Shown piece by piece: positions 1 through 9,053 of a stretch of DNA of 64,000 nt; position 1 is the first letter of the stretch, and each line of letters begins with the position of its first letter. A program made the translations under genes and the position numbers. This stretch comes from Apoda limacodes (lineage: Eukaryota > Arthropoda > Insecta > Lepidoptera > Limacodidae): contig OX291549.1 in assembly GCA_946406115.1 (NCBI GenBank), positions 18,313,901 through 18,377,900 of the forward strand, given 5' to 3'. The notes beneath the pieces are model-generated. The model was not told the DNA's origin and made no database searches. It worked only from the letters and a program-made list of their open reading frames with translations.

Positions 1-454
1 ATATTATAGGTTGAATTTTAATATTTCGGGTAAGTCTTTAAAATTTTAATGATTAAATCAGATACAGAAGACGGAAATTGCAAAGTTCAATTTAAATTTC
101 AGCGAAGATGCACTCGGAAATCAGAGCGGAATGGACAAATTAAGTTTTCTAAGTAACAAGCTTCTTGTATACAATGAAACTTTGTTACTTGAAATGAAAC
201 TTAGGTCTTCTACTTAGCGTAGCAACGTGGAGCTAATTTTCTCAATAAGGAAGGCGTATTGTTTTCTACGAAGGATTACGGTCGGTATATGAGAAAACTT
301 AGTAGGTACTAGTATAAACATTATTTTGGATTTAGAATTTTATATAATGTAGGTACGTGTAATTAGATACTGCGCGTTTTTTAAAAATCCTTATTTCTAC
401 ATAGGTATAAGTATCTTGTTGTTTTAAAGGTTTCTAAAATTAAAGATCTCAAAT
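1..454. other. AT-rich non-coding DNA, nothing recognised
   Basis: I see no coding frame, tandem repeat or transposon end here. Confidence 0.6.
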
Positions 455-615
455 GTTTTAACCCCCGGAAGAGGGGTATTGTAAGTTTGAAGTGTGTATC
501 TATATATCTGTCGGTTACATCTTAGCGTACAAACGAATGAACCTAATTTATTTAGTGTTTTTTTTTTGAAAGGATACTTCATCGACAGTGTTCTTTATTA
601 TGATTCAGGAAAATA
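455..615 (+). repeat. dispersed lepidopteran-type repeat fragment
   Basis: The stretch around AACCCCCGGAAGAGGGGTAT, followed by a run giving CTGTCGGTTACATCTTAGCG and a T-rich tract with TTTGAAAGGA, has the look of a common interspersed non-coding repeat in moth and butterfly genomes. No terminal repeats or coding capacity are visible, so I cannot assign a class. The assignment rests on recall of the repeat type, not on a second copy in this window. Confidence 0.4.
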
Positions 616-831
616 TGTTCAGCCGTTTGAAGATCATCAGCTTTTCTAGTTGATGAAGGGATATGAGTAACTTCCATAGATTCGATCGATTCAAAATTTG
701 GTATTTTATTACTTCAATTATATTGCCAGAACGAGTAACCTTGACCAAATGCTGTAGCATCATCTTTAATCTGCAGGACACACAACTAACAGCATAGGTA
801 TCCTGTTTGGGCTCATTAGAATGGTCTTAAT

Positions 832-942
832 GAATGGTATAGATAGATGGTGACCAGGGTCTGATAATGAATGGTATAGATAGATGGTGACCAGGGTCTG
901 ATAATGAATGGTATAGATAGATGGTGACCAGGGTCTGATAAT
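832..942. repeat. 37-bp tandem repeat, three perfect copies
   Basis: The unit begins GAATGGTATAGATAG and ends GTCTGATAAT, and repeats at 832-868, 869-905 and 906-942 with no mismatch that I can see. It is non-coding. The identity between units points to a recent slippage or duplication event. Confidence 0.95.
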
Positions 943-2695
943 GGAGCAGGAAAGAGAAATGTGAATAAATTGGTGAGGGATTCTAAGCGACTTTTACTCG
1001 TTCAATCGATATGAACTTTATTCTGGGTTGAGGGTTTTCTAAATTTTAGATAATTTCACTTGTTTTTAGTTGTTGTTCATTCCTTTTAGTATACATAATA
1101 ATTATAATATATAATATATACAACACAGATAGACAACGGATATTTCGTTTTTTTCTTATTAAGGTTTCTTTTTATATCCATTAAGTATGTATTAGTAGAA
1201 TATATTATTAGGAATTTATTATATGCCTCCTCATACTATAATATAGAATGTATATTCAGTCATTTTGGCCTACTTATACTATAGAACACTTAATTGGTAG
1301 AAAGCAAAGGTGATAAAATAGATTAACTGGTATCAAATGTTGGTATAAAAGTAAACTATGACATTATCAAATTATGAGATTAAAAAATCTTGTTGCACCT
1401 ATTTGTGAAACAAATGCTTTTATTTTTAAAAATAAGAATCAAAGTTAAAAAAAAGCCACTAAAACTGACAGAAAAGCTAAGAAAAGAAAATATTTAGTTG
1501 TGAGATTATTGCAAAAAGTGTCGAGCCCTCCGAAAATTAAAAAATTCGAGGGGAAAATTGATGCATGTAGACGTCTTACCTCTTGATTCCCGTGTAAATA
1601 CGTGTATACATATATCTTCCGAGCTCACGAGTTTGACGTACTTGAAATTTTTCGCAGTAAGCTTCCAGTCTACAAAAGGCTAAATAAGGCGCTCGTACAG
1701 TTCACAATATCTAGTATTTTAGTTGGACAATGTACTAGTTCATAGAATCCATAGAACAGAGCAAAGTCATAAGCAGATTTTGGGCAGCGCCTCGACTAAG
1801 TTAAGTATGAGTAGGAACTCTATAAGGTTCAAAATATATCGTGATATCGTGATTCGTATTTCTTTTAAAAAAGCTTTATTTAATGAAAAAACTAAGCCTC
1901 TTCCAAAGGTTTTAAGCCCTGCTCTTAAATTTAATTGACGATGATTTTATACCTCGATGGACAGCACTAAAGGCACATAATCAAACCCATTCACTGCCAT
2001 TTATAAGGCTTCCTTTTTGCTGCAGCAAAGGTTCTGAAATATAATTAATAAATGTGTTTTTTTACGATGAAGTATAAAGTTTTTAAATCTATAATGTATA
2101 CTTATATAATAAAGCTAAAGAGTACGTTTGTTTTTTCTTTGAAGGCGCCAAAAGTACTACCAGTCGGATTTGAAATAGTAGATTGTGTCACAAAGGACCT
2201 AAATAATGTATTTAGGGCGAGAGCTATAATTTGAATCTACTGCGAAGCGAAGGATTCTAGAGTAGAATCCTAAGCGTAGCGAGGGATTCAAAGTACATCG
2301 CTCGAGGTTAAATAATTTTGGAACCGTGTGGCACACTCTGCTTTTCATTCCCCTCTATGAGAAAAAAATAAGACAAGCTTTTAGTAGTGACAATATTAAA
2401 ATTTACATATCCAAATAACAATGAAATTTTCATAGGCTTTTAGATATTTTGCTCTCGATTTGTTAGGTATAGTAAATCGTTTATGATAGTTTCTGAATTA
2501 ATTTTAGACTTTTTGGTGTTAATATTTCACTTTCACTGCTAGAACTTATCTTTCATACAATTTGTGTGAATTAAATTGAAAATTATATATTTATAAAAAG
2601 TAATAAAATACGAGTAAGAAGTACCCGCGTATTAATTTAAAATTTGTTCAACCAATGCCGCGTCGGTAGGCGCCGTTTTTTTACAATCGGCCAGG
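943..2695. other. AT-rich non-coding DNA, nothing recognised
   Basis: The only structure I see is a short imperfect palindrome, AGGATTCTAGAGTAGAATCCT-like, at about 2252-2272 inside a GCGAAGCGA / GCGTAGCGA context. The 71- and 60-codon frames near 1723 and 2052 resemble no family and are judged to be chance frames. Confidence 0.55.
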
Positions 2696-2701
2696 ACTTT
2701 A
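2696..2701. repeat. left target-site duplication ACTTTA of the foldback Polinton
   Basis: ACTTTA lies directly before the element terminus AGTAGAGG. The same six bases follow the right terminus at 9048-9053. Six-base duplications are the known hallmark of Polinton/Maverick integration. Confidence 0.9.
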
Positions 2702-2890
2702 AGTAGAGGAGATTCGTTGGTTCTGGCGCACTTCCCCCCAACCTCAACCCCTCGCCTAAAAAAAAGCTCACCAACTTTTTTCTGCTTTCCACCACTCTCA
2801 AAACTTGTTGGTTCTGGCTCACTACCCTCCAACCCAACCCCTCGCCTAAAAACTTTTCTACCCCTGGTTCTGGCTCACTGCCCTCTAGAC

Positions 2891-2990
2891 ACTCTCAAAA
2901 CCACCCCCTTTGTCTGGGGTGTGGCGACTCGCGCTTGACCACTCTCAAAACCACCCCCTGTCTCTGGGGTGTGGCGACTCACGCTTGACC
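2891..2990 (+). repeat. two 50-bp subterminal tandem repeats
   Basis: The unit starts ACTCTCAAAACCACCCCC and ends with GGCGACTCRCGCTTGACC (2891-2940 and 2941-2990). Weaker half-copies of the GTGT...ACTCACGCTT core recur near 3187 and 3222. GGTTCTGGCKCACT also recurs three times between about 2719 and 2880. The opposite arm has one more 50-bp unit. Their position next to the terminus suggests a role in replication-protein or integrase binding, but that is inference. Confidence 0.85.
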
Positions 2991-3355
2991 AAAACTACCG
3001 TGTGACGTCACAGTGACTCCTGTGTATAAACTTGTCTCTAGTTTTGTTATGTAATTACATCATTATCGTAATGGGTTATCATGTTTTTCCCCCGTTCATA
3101 ATTAAGTTATTCCTATTTAATTACAATGATGTTGGTGGTGACATTCCAAAAACTAGTCCCCCGAGGGTGTATCTCAAGATTTTAGGGGTGTGTCCACTCA
3201 CGCTTTACAAAAACTTAACCTGGAGACGTGTCGGTTCACGCTTGATATGACTTGACATGTTATACCTACAAAAATCTTCAATTCAAGTCGGTCGAAGTTT
3301 AAAGAGAAAAGCTGATAAATTGTGTTAAAGATTTACAACTAGCATCGACGTCAAC

Positions 3356-4478
3356 ATGATGTGTCAAATATGTGATTTACAGGTTAACCAAAGATTCTAT
3401 GCTCAGCACTTACGAACTAAGAAACACAAATAGAAATGTCTTATTCTTAATCATAATTTACTTTATGTGTCTTATATCACTCGTGAAGTATTTATAGCAT
3501 CAATTGAAGAATCAATACTATTTTATTATTCATGCAGATTTTGATCAGGAAACAAAAGATTTAAAAAAATCTTTTGAATTTAAAAAAATGACTATTAGGA
3601 ATTGGATAAAAATTGGTGAATTAGAAAATTATTCAGAACCTTTAAGTGATGACACATAGTGATTCAGAAAAAAAAGAAAATGGTAGACCTTAAAAAAAAA
3701 ACAGTTCTTAGAAATGCATGTTAATAAGTTCAATCCCTTACGTGGATCTTCGTATATTCGTAAAAAAGAACGATCAACAATGTTTTAAGTGGACTATATC
3801 CTACAAATACACATTCCGATAGGGTATCATCATACTTGAGGCATCAAAATAAACTAACGTTTAATAATATTTAGTTCCCAATCAAATTATCTGATATACC
3901 CAAGATAGAAAAACAAAATGACATTAGCATTAATATGTTTTAATTAGAGTTTAACAAAGAAAAAAAAACTTTACAAAATGTTCTAATTAATTACAAATTA
4001 ACTTATTATTTTTAAACAATGGTTGAAATGGTCATTATTGTATTTATCACGCTTGTTAAATAAACAAATAACAAATCAAAATGACGCTATTCAAATCTGG
4101 GCCGGTTGCCGTATCTATTTTTAATCTAAAGTTAATTTAATTAATCACCAGAAACATGACTGTGCTCAAATTGTTACTGAATAACTAGGAATTCATAAAA
4201 AAGAAAAATATTGGTTTAATAGGGAAACAAATAATGATGAAATCTATTTTGATAAATTTCAAAGAATATTAAAATTACATTTTATAATATATGCAGACTT
4301 TGTAGCTCATTTAAAACCAGTCACCTATTGTGTCCCTGATCCATCGAAGTCATATACGTAAACAATACATGAACATGTAGTTTGTTCTTATGGATACTAT
4401 ATTAAATGTTCATATGATGATAAACTGTCTATATACAGAACATACTCAGAGCCTAATTATACAAAAATGTTTATGGAA
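3356..4478 (+). pseudogene. broken DNA polymerase B-like gene, left-arm copy (zinc finger plus N-terminal part)
   Basis: A 25-codon frame at 3356-3433 begins MMCQICDLQV and has the spacing C-x2-C-x11-H-x5-H, a C2H2 zinc finger. After it the plus strand shows scattered pieces of a protein-primed DNA polymerase B in changing frames with many stops. One is YADF (4290-4301), the exonuclease I position, where the usual following acid is replaced. Another is a proline-rich stretch to about 4350. The gene is cut at the arm end (4478), before the palm domain. It cannot make a functional polymerase. The same lesions occur in the other arm. The family assignment rests on motif order and spacing and needs a profile search. 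Confidence 0.75.
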
Positions 4479-5007
4479 TTACAATTAACAAATTCATGAA
4501 GAAAAACACCTTTCCTAATAAGTTTATTAAAATCATTTTCGTTTGTAATTGATTTCTTAATTCTGTAAATTGGTCTTTATATAATATTCAATATATCTAA
4601 ACTCTAGTAGATCATAAATTAAAAATAATCTAAAAACCGCAAATAAACTATACGACATATTAGATTTATATGAGAATGAAATATATTTTTACTTATTTTG
4701 CGGAATTATTTTTATTTCTCAATATTTAAAATTCAAAGCATGAACAATAAAATGAGCATCATAATTGTTTAGATTGTGAAATAGAATAGGAATGAAAAAT
4801 GGAACACGATACTTTGTGCTACTAAATAATTCGTGACTAACACCTCTAAAATTACTAGTATTCCAGTCATAGTCTACTGTGATTTCATCACCTAATATAA
4901 CATAATTGCGATTGTCTTATAGATTCCTTCTCTTCATTAGTTAAAGAAAGTGGACATTTTTGAAAACAATTTATCCTATGTATATTGCTAATATCTTTGT
5001 CAATGCT
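4479..5007 (-). pseudogene. loop of the palindrome: continuation of the DNA polymerase B-like gene on the minus strand
   Basis: This unpaired 529-bp spacer continues the right-arm gene without a break in order. On the minus strand it encodes HNLNNYDAHFI (4746-4778), which fits the exonuclease II motif of polymerase B. Further on it encodes NKLIRKGVFLHEFV (4487-4528), another segment I associate with these polymerases. Stops and frame changes lie between them, so it is dead. The polymerase palm motifs are not present. Because the gene is continuous from the right arm into the loop but interrupted at the left arm junction, the minus orientation is the ancestral one and the left arm is the inverted copy (inference). 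Confidence 0.7.
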
Positions 5008-5023
5008 TTCCATAAACATTTTT

Positions 5024-5025
<2 letters not shown>

Positions 5026-5059
<34 letters not shown>

Positions 5060-7235
5060 TCCACTAAGGTGGCAAACAAGCTTACGGCCCGCCTGATGGT
5101 AAGCGGTCACCGTAGCCTATGGACGCTTGCAACACCAGGGGTATCACTTGCGCGTTGCCGACCCTTCAGAAATCTAATAACTTCTTTCTTGAAGAACTCC
5201 ATACTGTAGTCCTTGCAGAAAACCTTGGCAGGGAGCTCATTCCACAACTTAAGCGTTCGCGGGAGGAAGTTTCTCTGAAACCGCACTGTACGCGACCATT
5301 TAGGTTCTAAAGTGTGAGAATGAATTCCCTGCCGATGGCGAGCGGTGCGATGGTAGAAAGTAGCCGTGGGCATCATTTCGAACAATTCCTCAGAACACAA
5401 CCCATTGTACAAGCGGTAGAACACACACAGTGAGGCAAAGTCTCTCCTTTAGACTTAAGGGCTCGATACCGCAAGTGAGTTTGGGATCGTCGACAATTCT
5501 CACAGCCCGTCGTTGAACCGAGTCAAAAGGGTCAAGCTGGTATCCGGGTGCACCTGCCCAGAGATGGCAGCAGTACTCCATATGGGGCCGAACTTGCGAC
5601 TTGTAAAGTAACAACCTTTGCCCCGACGTGAAGTACTGCTTCGCTCTGTTGAGTACACCAAGTTTTTTGGACGCCAGCTTTACCTTATCTTGTAAATGAT
5701 CTCGGAACTGAACATCGCTGGAGATGTCGACACCAAGGATCCCAATGCTCTTGGAGATGGAGAGGGGAGTGTTCTGGAATTGTGGGACCACAGTGAATGG
5801 AGTTTTCTTAGCGGTGAACGCGCACACTTGTGTCTTTGTAGGGTTGAATCGGACCAAGTTTACCCGTCCCCAGTCAGAGACCTGGGACAGTGTGGTCTCG
5901 ATTTGAGACACAAGTTCTCCGCGGTTTTCCTCCACAAGGGAACGAGGGATGTTTGCACGACCCGTGTAAAAAGTGTCTCCAGTACTGTCATCTGCATAGC
6001 AATGTATGTTGTTGATGTCCAACATGTCATTGATATGCAGTAGAAACAGCGTAGGAGACAGCACAGAGCCTTGCGGGACACCAGCATTAATGTCCATGCT
6101 ATCAGAGCAACTACCGTCAACTACAGTTCGTATGCGTCTGCCGGACAAAAAGCTAGCCACCCATTTGCACAAACCCTCGGGCACTCCGTAAGATGGCAAC
6201 TTCGATAGAAGACCGCGGTGCCAGACCCGATCGAACGCCTTCGCTATGTCCAGGCTACATGCCAATGCCTCCCCCTGACTCTCAATGGCTAGTGCCCATC
6301 GGTGTGTGAGATACACTAGAAGGTCACCAGTCGAGCGACCGTGGCGAAAGCCATATTGACGGTCACTGACCAGATCGTGTACTTCTAGGTATCTTAGAAG
6401 CTGTGTGTTGATCACACGCTCCATCACCTTAGAGAGGAGAGAGGTAATAGCGATAGGCCTGTAATTCGATGGATCTGATCTATCGCCCTTTTTGGGCACC
6501 GGGTGCACATTCGCAGTCTTCCATGTAGACGGAAATTGCCTAGTGTGGTAGGAAAGCGCGAAGAGGCGCGTGAGTACAGGACATAACTCAGGAGCACACT
6601 GCTTAAGCACCACTGCTGGTATACCGTCTGGCCCACTCGACTTATGAACGTCTAGAGAAAGCAACGCCCGCCTGACCTCCCGCTGCGTTATGGAGATTTC
6701 CGGCATGGACTTACCGCACCACGGTATAGTAGGTGGTACAGCGCCTTCATCGTTCATATTCGAGTTCGAGGCAAAGAGACTGCCCAGTAGATCGGCTTTC
6801 TCTTTAGCACTATGGGCCAAGTCACCATCGGTCTTTCGCAGTGGTGGTAACGACGACTGGCAGAAGTTCCCTTCGGCAGCTTTGGCAAGCGACCAGAAAG
6901 CACGACTCCCAGAAGGATAGCTCGCAAGTCGCCCACCTATTTTGCCGATGAATTGGAATTTTGCTCTGGCAGTTGCTTTCCTACTGAACCTCGAGGCAGC
7001 ATTTAATTTGCGTTTTAACTCAGAAATATTCGGATCCTTATTATAACGAGCCGTGGTCCAAGCCTCATATGCATTTTGCTTAAGAATTTTAGCTTTTCTG
7101 CAAGACCTATTAAACCACGGTCGTTTTTTGACGCCGGCAGCTACTCGCGGGTTAGGAATATAGCATTCCATACCAGCAAGGATTGTCTCAGTGACTGCGG
7201 CTGCGCAGACGTCAGGATCTTCTGAGTTAAAGCAG
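5026..7235 (-). mobile_element. 5'-truncated CR1/Jockey-type LINE with poly(A) tail (copy 1)
   Basis: A T tract (5025-5057) is the poly(A) tail of an element oriented on the minus strand. Its 3' UTR begins CCACTAAGGTGGCAAAC. The element is cut at its 5' end inside the linker before the reverse transcriptase, so the endonuclease domain is missing. It interrupts the right Polinton arm, with a short shared TTGT/TTTGT at both junctions as the likely target duplication. A second copy at 28981-29701 differs at roughly one to two positions per hundred, so the family was active recently. Confidence 0.9.
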
Positions 7236-7240
7236 TTGTA
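5107..7240 (-). pseudogene. LINE reverse transcriptase, frameshifted
   Basis: The open frame of about 617 codons (5390-7243) covers the linker (WFNRSC, residue 43) and then KSSGPDGIP (201). It then shows NYRPIAITSLLSK (260), QYGFRHGRST (296), motif A DIAKAFDRVWH (332), GVPQGSVLSP (388) and the catalytic CYADDS box (415). A LGVDISSD thumb segment follows. Near 5449 one extra base (CCTTTAGAC here, CCTCAGAC in copy 2) shifts the frame. The normal C-terminus, ending SDTPGVASVHRLR, continues in the frame at 5107-5424. Its apparent start codon is TTG from Polinton DNA, so there is no true start. Clade is CR1/Jockey group by RT style; the poly(A) tail favours Jockey. RNA-directed DNA synthesis at a nicked target is the family role. 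Confidence 0.88.
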
Positions 7241-8344
7241 CAATTAGGCTCTGAGTATGTTCTGTATATAGACAGTTTATCATCATATGAACATTTAATA
7301 TAGTATCCATAAGAACAAACTACATGTTCATGTATTGTTTACGTATATGACTTCGATGGATCAGGGACACAATAGGTGACTGGTTTTAAATGAGCTAAAA
7401 AGTCTGCATATATTATAAAATGTAATTTTAATATTCTTTGAAATTTATCAAAATAGATTTCATCATTATTTGTTTCCCTATTAAACCAATATTTTTCTTT
7501 TTTATGAATTCCTAGTTATTCAGTAACAATTTGAGCACAGTCATGTTTCTGGTGATTAATTAAATTAACTTTAGATTAAAAATAGATACGGCAACCGGCC
7601 CAGATTTGAATAGCGTCATTTTGATTTGTTATTTGTTTATTTAACAAGCGTGATAAATACAATAATGACCATTTCAACCATTGTTTAAAAATAATAAGTT
7701 AATTTGTAATTAATTAGAACATTTTGTAAAGTTTTTTTTTCTTTGTTAAACTCTAATTAAAACATATTAATGCTAATGTCATTTTGTTTTTCTATCTTGG
7801 GTATATCAGATAATTTGATTGGGAACTAAATATTATTAAACGTTAGTTTATTTTGATGCCTCAAGTATGATGATACCCTATCGGAATGTGTATTTGTAGG
7901 ATATAGTCCACTTAAAACATTGTTGATCGTTCTTTTTTACGAATATACGAAGATCCACGTAAGGGATTGAACTTATTAACATGCATTTCTAAGAACTGTT
8001 TTTTTTTTAAGGTCTACCATTTTCTTTTTTTTCTGAATCACTATGTGTCATCACTTAAAGGTTCTGAATAATTTTCTAATTCACCAATTTTTATCCAATT
8101 CCTAATAGTCATTTTTTTAAATTCAAAAGATTTTTTTAAATCTTTTGTTTCCTGATCAAAATCTGCATGAATAATAAAATAGTATTGATTCTTCAATTGA
8201 TGCTATAAATACTTCACGAGTGATATAAGACACATAAAGTAAATTATGATTAAGAATAAGACATTTCTATTTGTGTTTCTTAGTTCGTAAGTGCTGAGCA
8301 TAGAATCTTTGGTTAACCTGTAAATCACATATTTGACACATCAT
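7236..8344 (-). pseudogene. broken DNA polymerase B-like gene, right-arm copy
   Basis: This is the mirror image of the left-arm fragment. The zinc-finger frame lies at 8267-8344 and the YADF codons at 7399-7410, then the LINE interrupts before the loop segment. Stops and frameshifts match those in the left arm, for example the stop after GATGACACA in both. The gene therefore decayed before the arms were made, or gene conversion has kept the arms alike. Confidence 0.75.
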
Positions 8345-8709
8345 GTTGACGTCGATGCTAGTTGTAAATCTTTAACACAATTTATCAGCTTTTCTCTTTA
8401 AACTTCGACCGACTTGAATTGAAGATTTTTGTAGGTATAACATGTCAAGTCATATCAAGCGTGAACCGACACGTCTCCAGGTTAAGTTTTTGTAAAGCGT
8501 GAGTGGACACACCCCTAAAATCTTGAGATACACCCTCGGGGGACTAGTTTTTGGAATGTCACCACCAACATCATTGTAATTAAATAGGAATAACTTAATT
8601 ATGAACGGGGGAAAAACATGATAACCCATTACGATAATGATGTAATTACATAACAAAACTAGAGACAAGTTTATACACAGGAGTCACTGTGACGTCACAC
8701 GGTAGTTTT

Positions 8710-8858
8710 GGTCAAGCGTGAGTCGCCACACCCCAGAGACAGGGGGTGGTTTTGAGAGTGGTCAAGCGCGAGTCGCCACACCCCAGACAAAGGGGGTGGT
8801 TTTGAGAGTGGTCAAGCGCGAGTCACCACACCCCAGACACAGGGGTGGTTTTGAGAGT
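8710..8858 (-). repeat. three 50-bp subterminal tandem repeats
   Basis: Units GGTCAAGCG...GAGAGT lie at about 8710-8759, 8760-8809 and 8810-8858. They are the reverse complement of the two units at 2891-2990. The extra unit (third, with GTCACC instead of GTCGCC) is the main length difference between the arms. Confidence 0.85.
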
Positions 8859-9047
8859 GTCTAGAGGGCAGTGAGCCAGAACCAGGGGTAGAAAAGTTTT
8901 TAGGCGAGGGGTTGGGTTGGAGGGTAGTGAGCCAGAACCAACAATGTTTTGAGAGTGGTGGAAAGCAGAAAAAAGTTGGTGAGTTTTTTTTAGGCGAGGG
9001 GTTGAGGTTGGGGGGAAGTGCGCCAGAACCAACGAATCCCCTCTACT

Positions 9048-9053
9048 ACTTTA
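9048..9053. repeat. right target-site duplication ACTTTA
   Basis: This is an exact copy of 2696-2701, directly after the terminal CTCTACT. Confidence 0.9.

Larger units (their letters stand above)
2702..4478 (+). repeat. left inverted arm of foldback Polinton
   Basis: This arm of 1777 bases pairs with 9047 back to 5008, ignoring the LINE at about 5026-7235. From the outside inwards it carries GC-rich subterminal repeats (2717-2990), weaker repeats of the same motif (about 3187 and 3222), a zinc-finger open frame (3356-3433) and a decayed DNA polymerase B 5' region. Pairing stops abruptly after TTTATGGAA at 4478: the left arm continues TTACAATT, whereas the right-arm strand continues AGCATTGAC. 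Confidence 0.92.
2702..9047. mobile_element. palindromic (foldback) Polinton/Maverick-like element, non-autonomous
   Basis: The element starts AGTAGAGGAGATTCGTTGG and ends with the reverse complement of AGTAGAGGGGATTCGTTGG, with a perfect 6-bp flanking duplication. Terminal AG...CT, six-base duplications and a protein-primed-type DNA polymerase B gene are established Polinton features. Polintons are usually 15-20 kb with terminal repeats of a few hundred bases. Here the inverted arms run about 1.8 kb each and enclose a 529-bp loop (4479-5007). The element would be only about 4.1 kb without its LINE insertion. Integrase, ATPase, protease and capsid genes are absent, so it must have been moved in trans. 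The arms differ by a few substitutions, one or two single-base indels and one 50-bp repeat unit. An adintovirus-like relative is an alternative parent. Confidence 0.88.
5008..9047 (-). repeat. right inverted arm of foldback Polinton, split by a LINE
   Basis: 5008-5025 and about 7236-9047 together match the left arm in reverse complement. The inner 18 bases (TTCCATAAACATTTTTGT) pair with 4461-4478, and pairing resumes beyond the LINE with TTAGGCTCTGAG. Differences seen are isolated: G for T in the context of the YADF codons, single-base indels in A runs near the terminus, and one extra 50-bp subterminal unit. Confidence 0.9.

Noticed and set aside
3032..3250. 72-codon frame present identically at 3032-3250 (+) and 8450-8668 (-) as a possible conserved Polinton gene
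   Set aside because: The two copies are the same DNA in the two arms of the palindrome, so the identity is not evidence of selection. Part of the frame is made of degenerate subterminal repeat.
5119..5310. 63-codon plus frame found again at 29071-29262
   Set aside because: It is the antisense shadow of the LINE C-terminus in both LINE copies.
5390..7243. 617-codon frame as an intact gene
   Set aside because: It is LINE reverse transcriptase with a TTG start borrowed from flanking DNA, no endonuclease domain and a frameshifted C-terminus.
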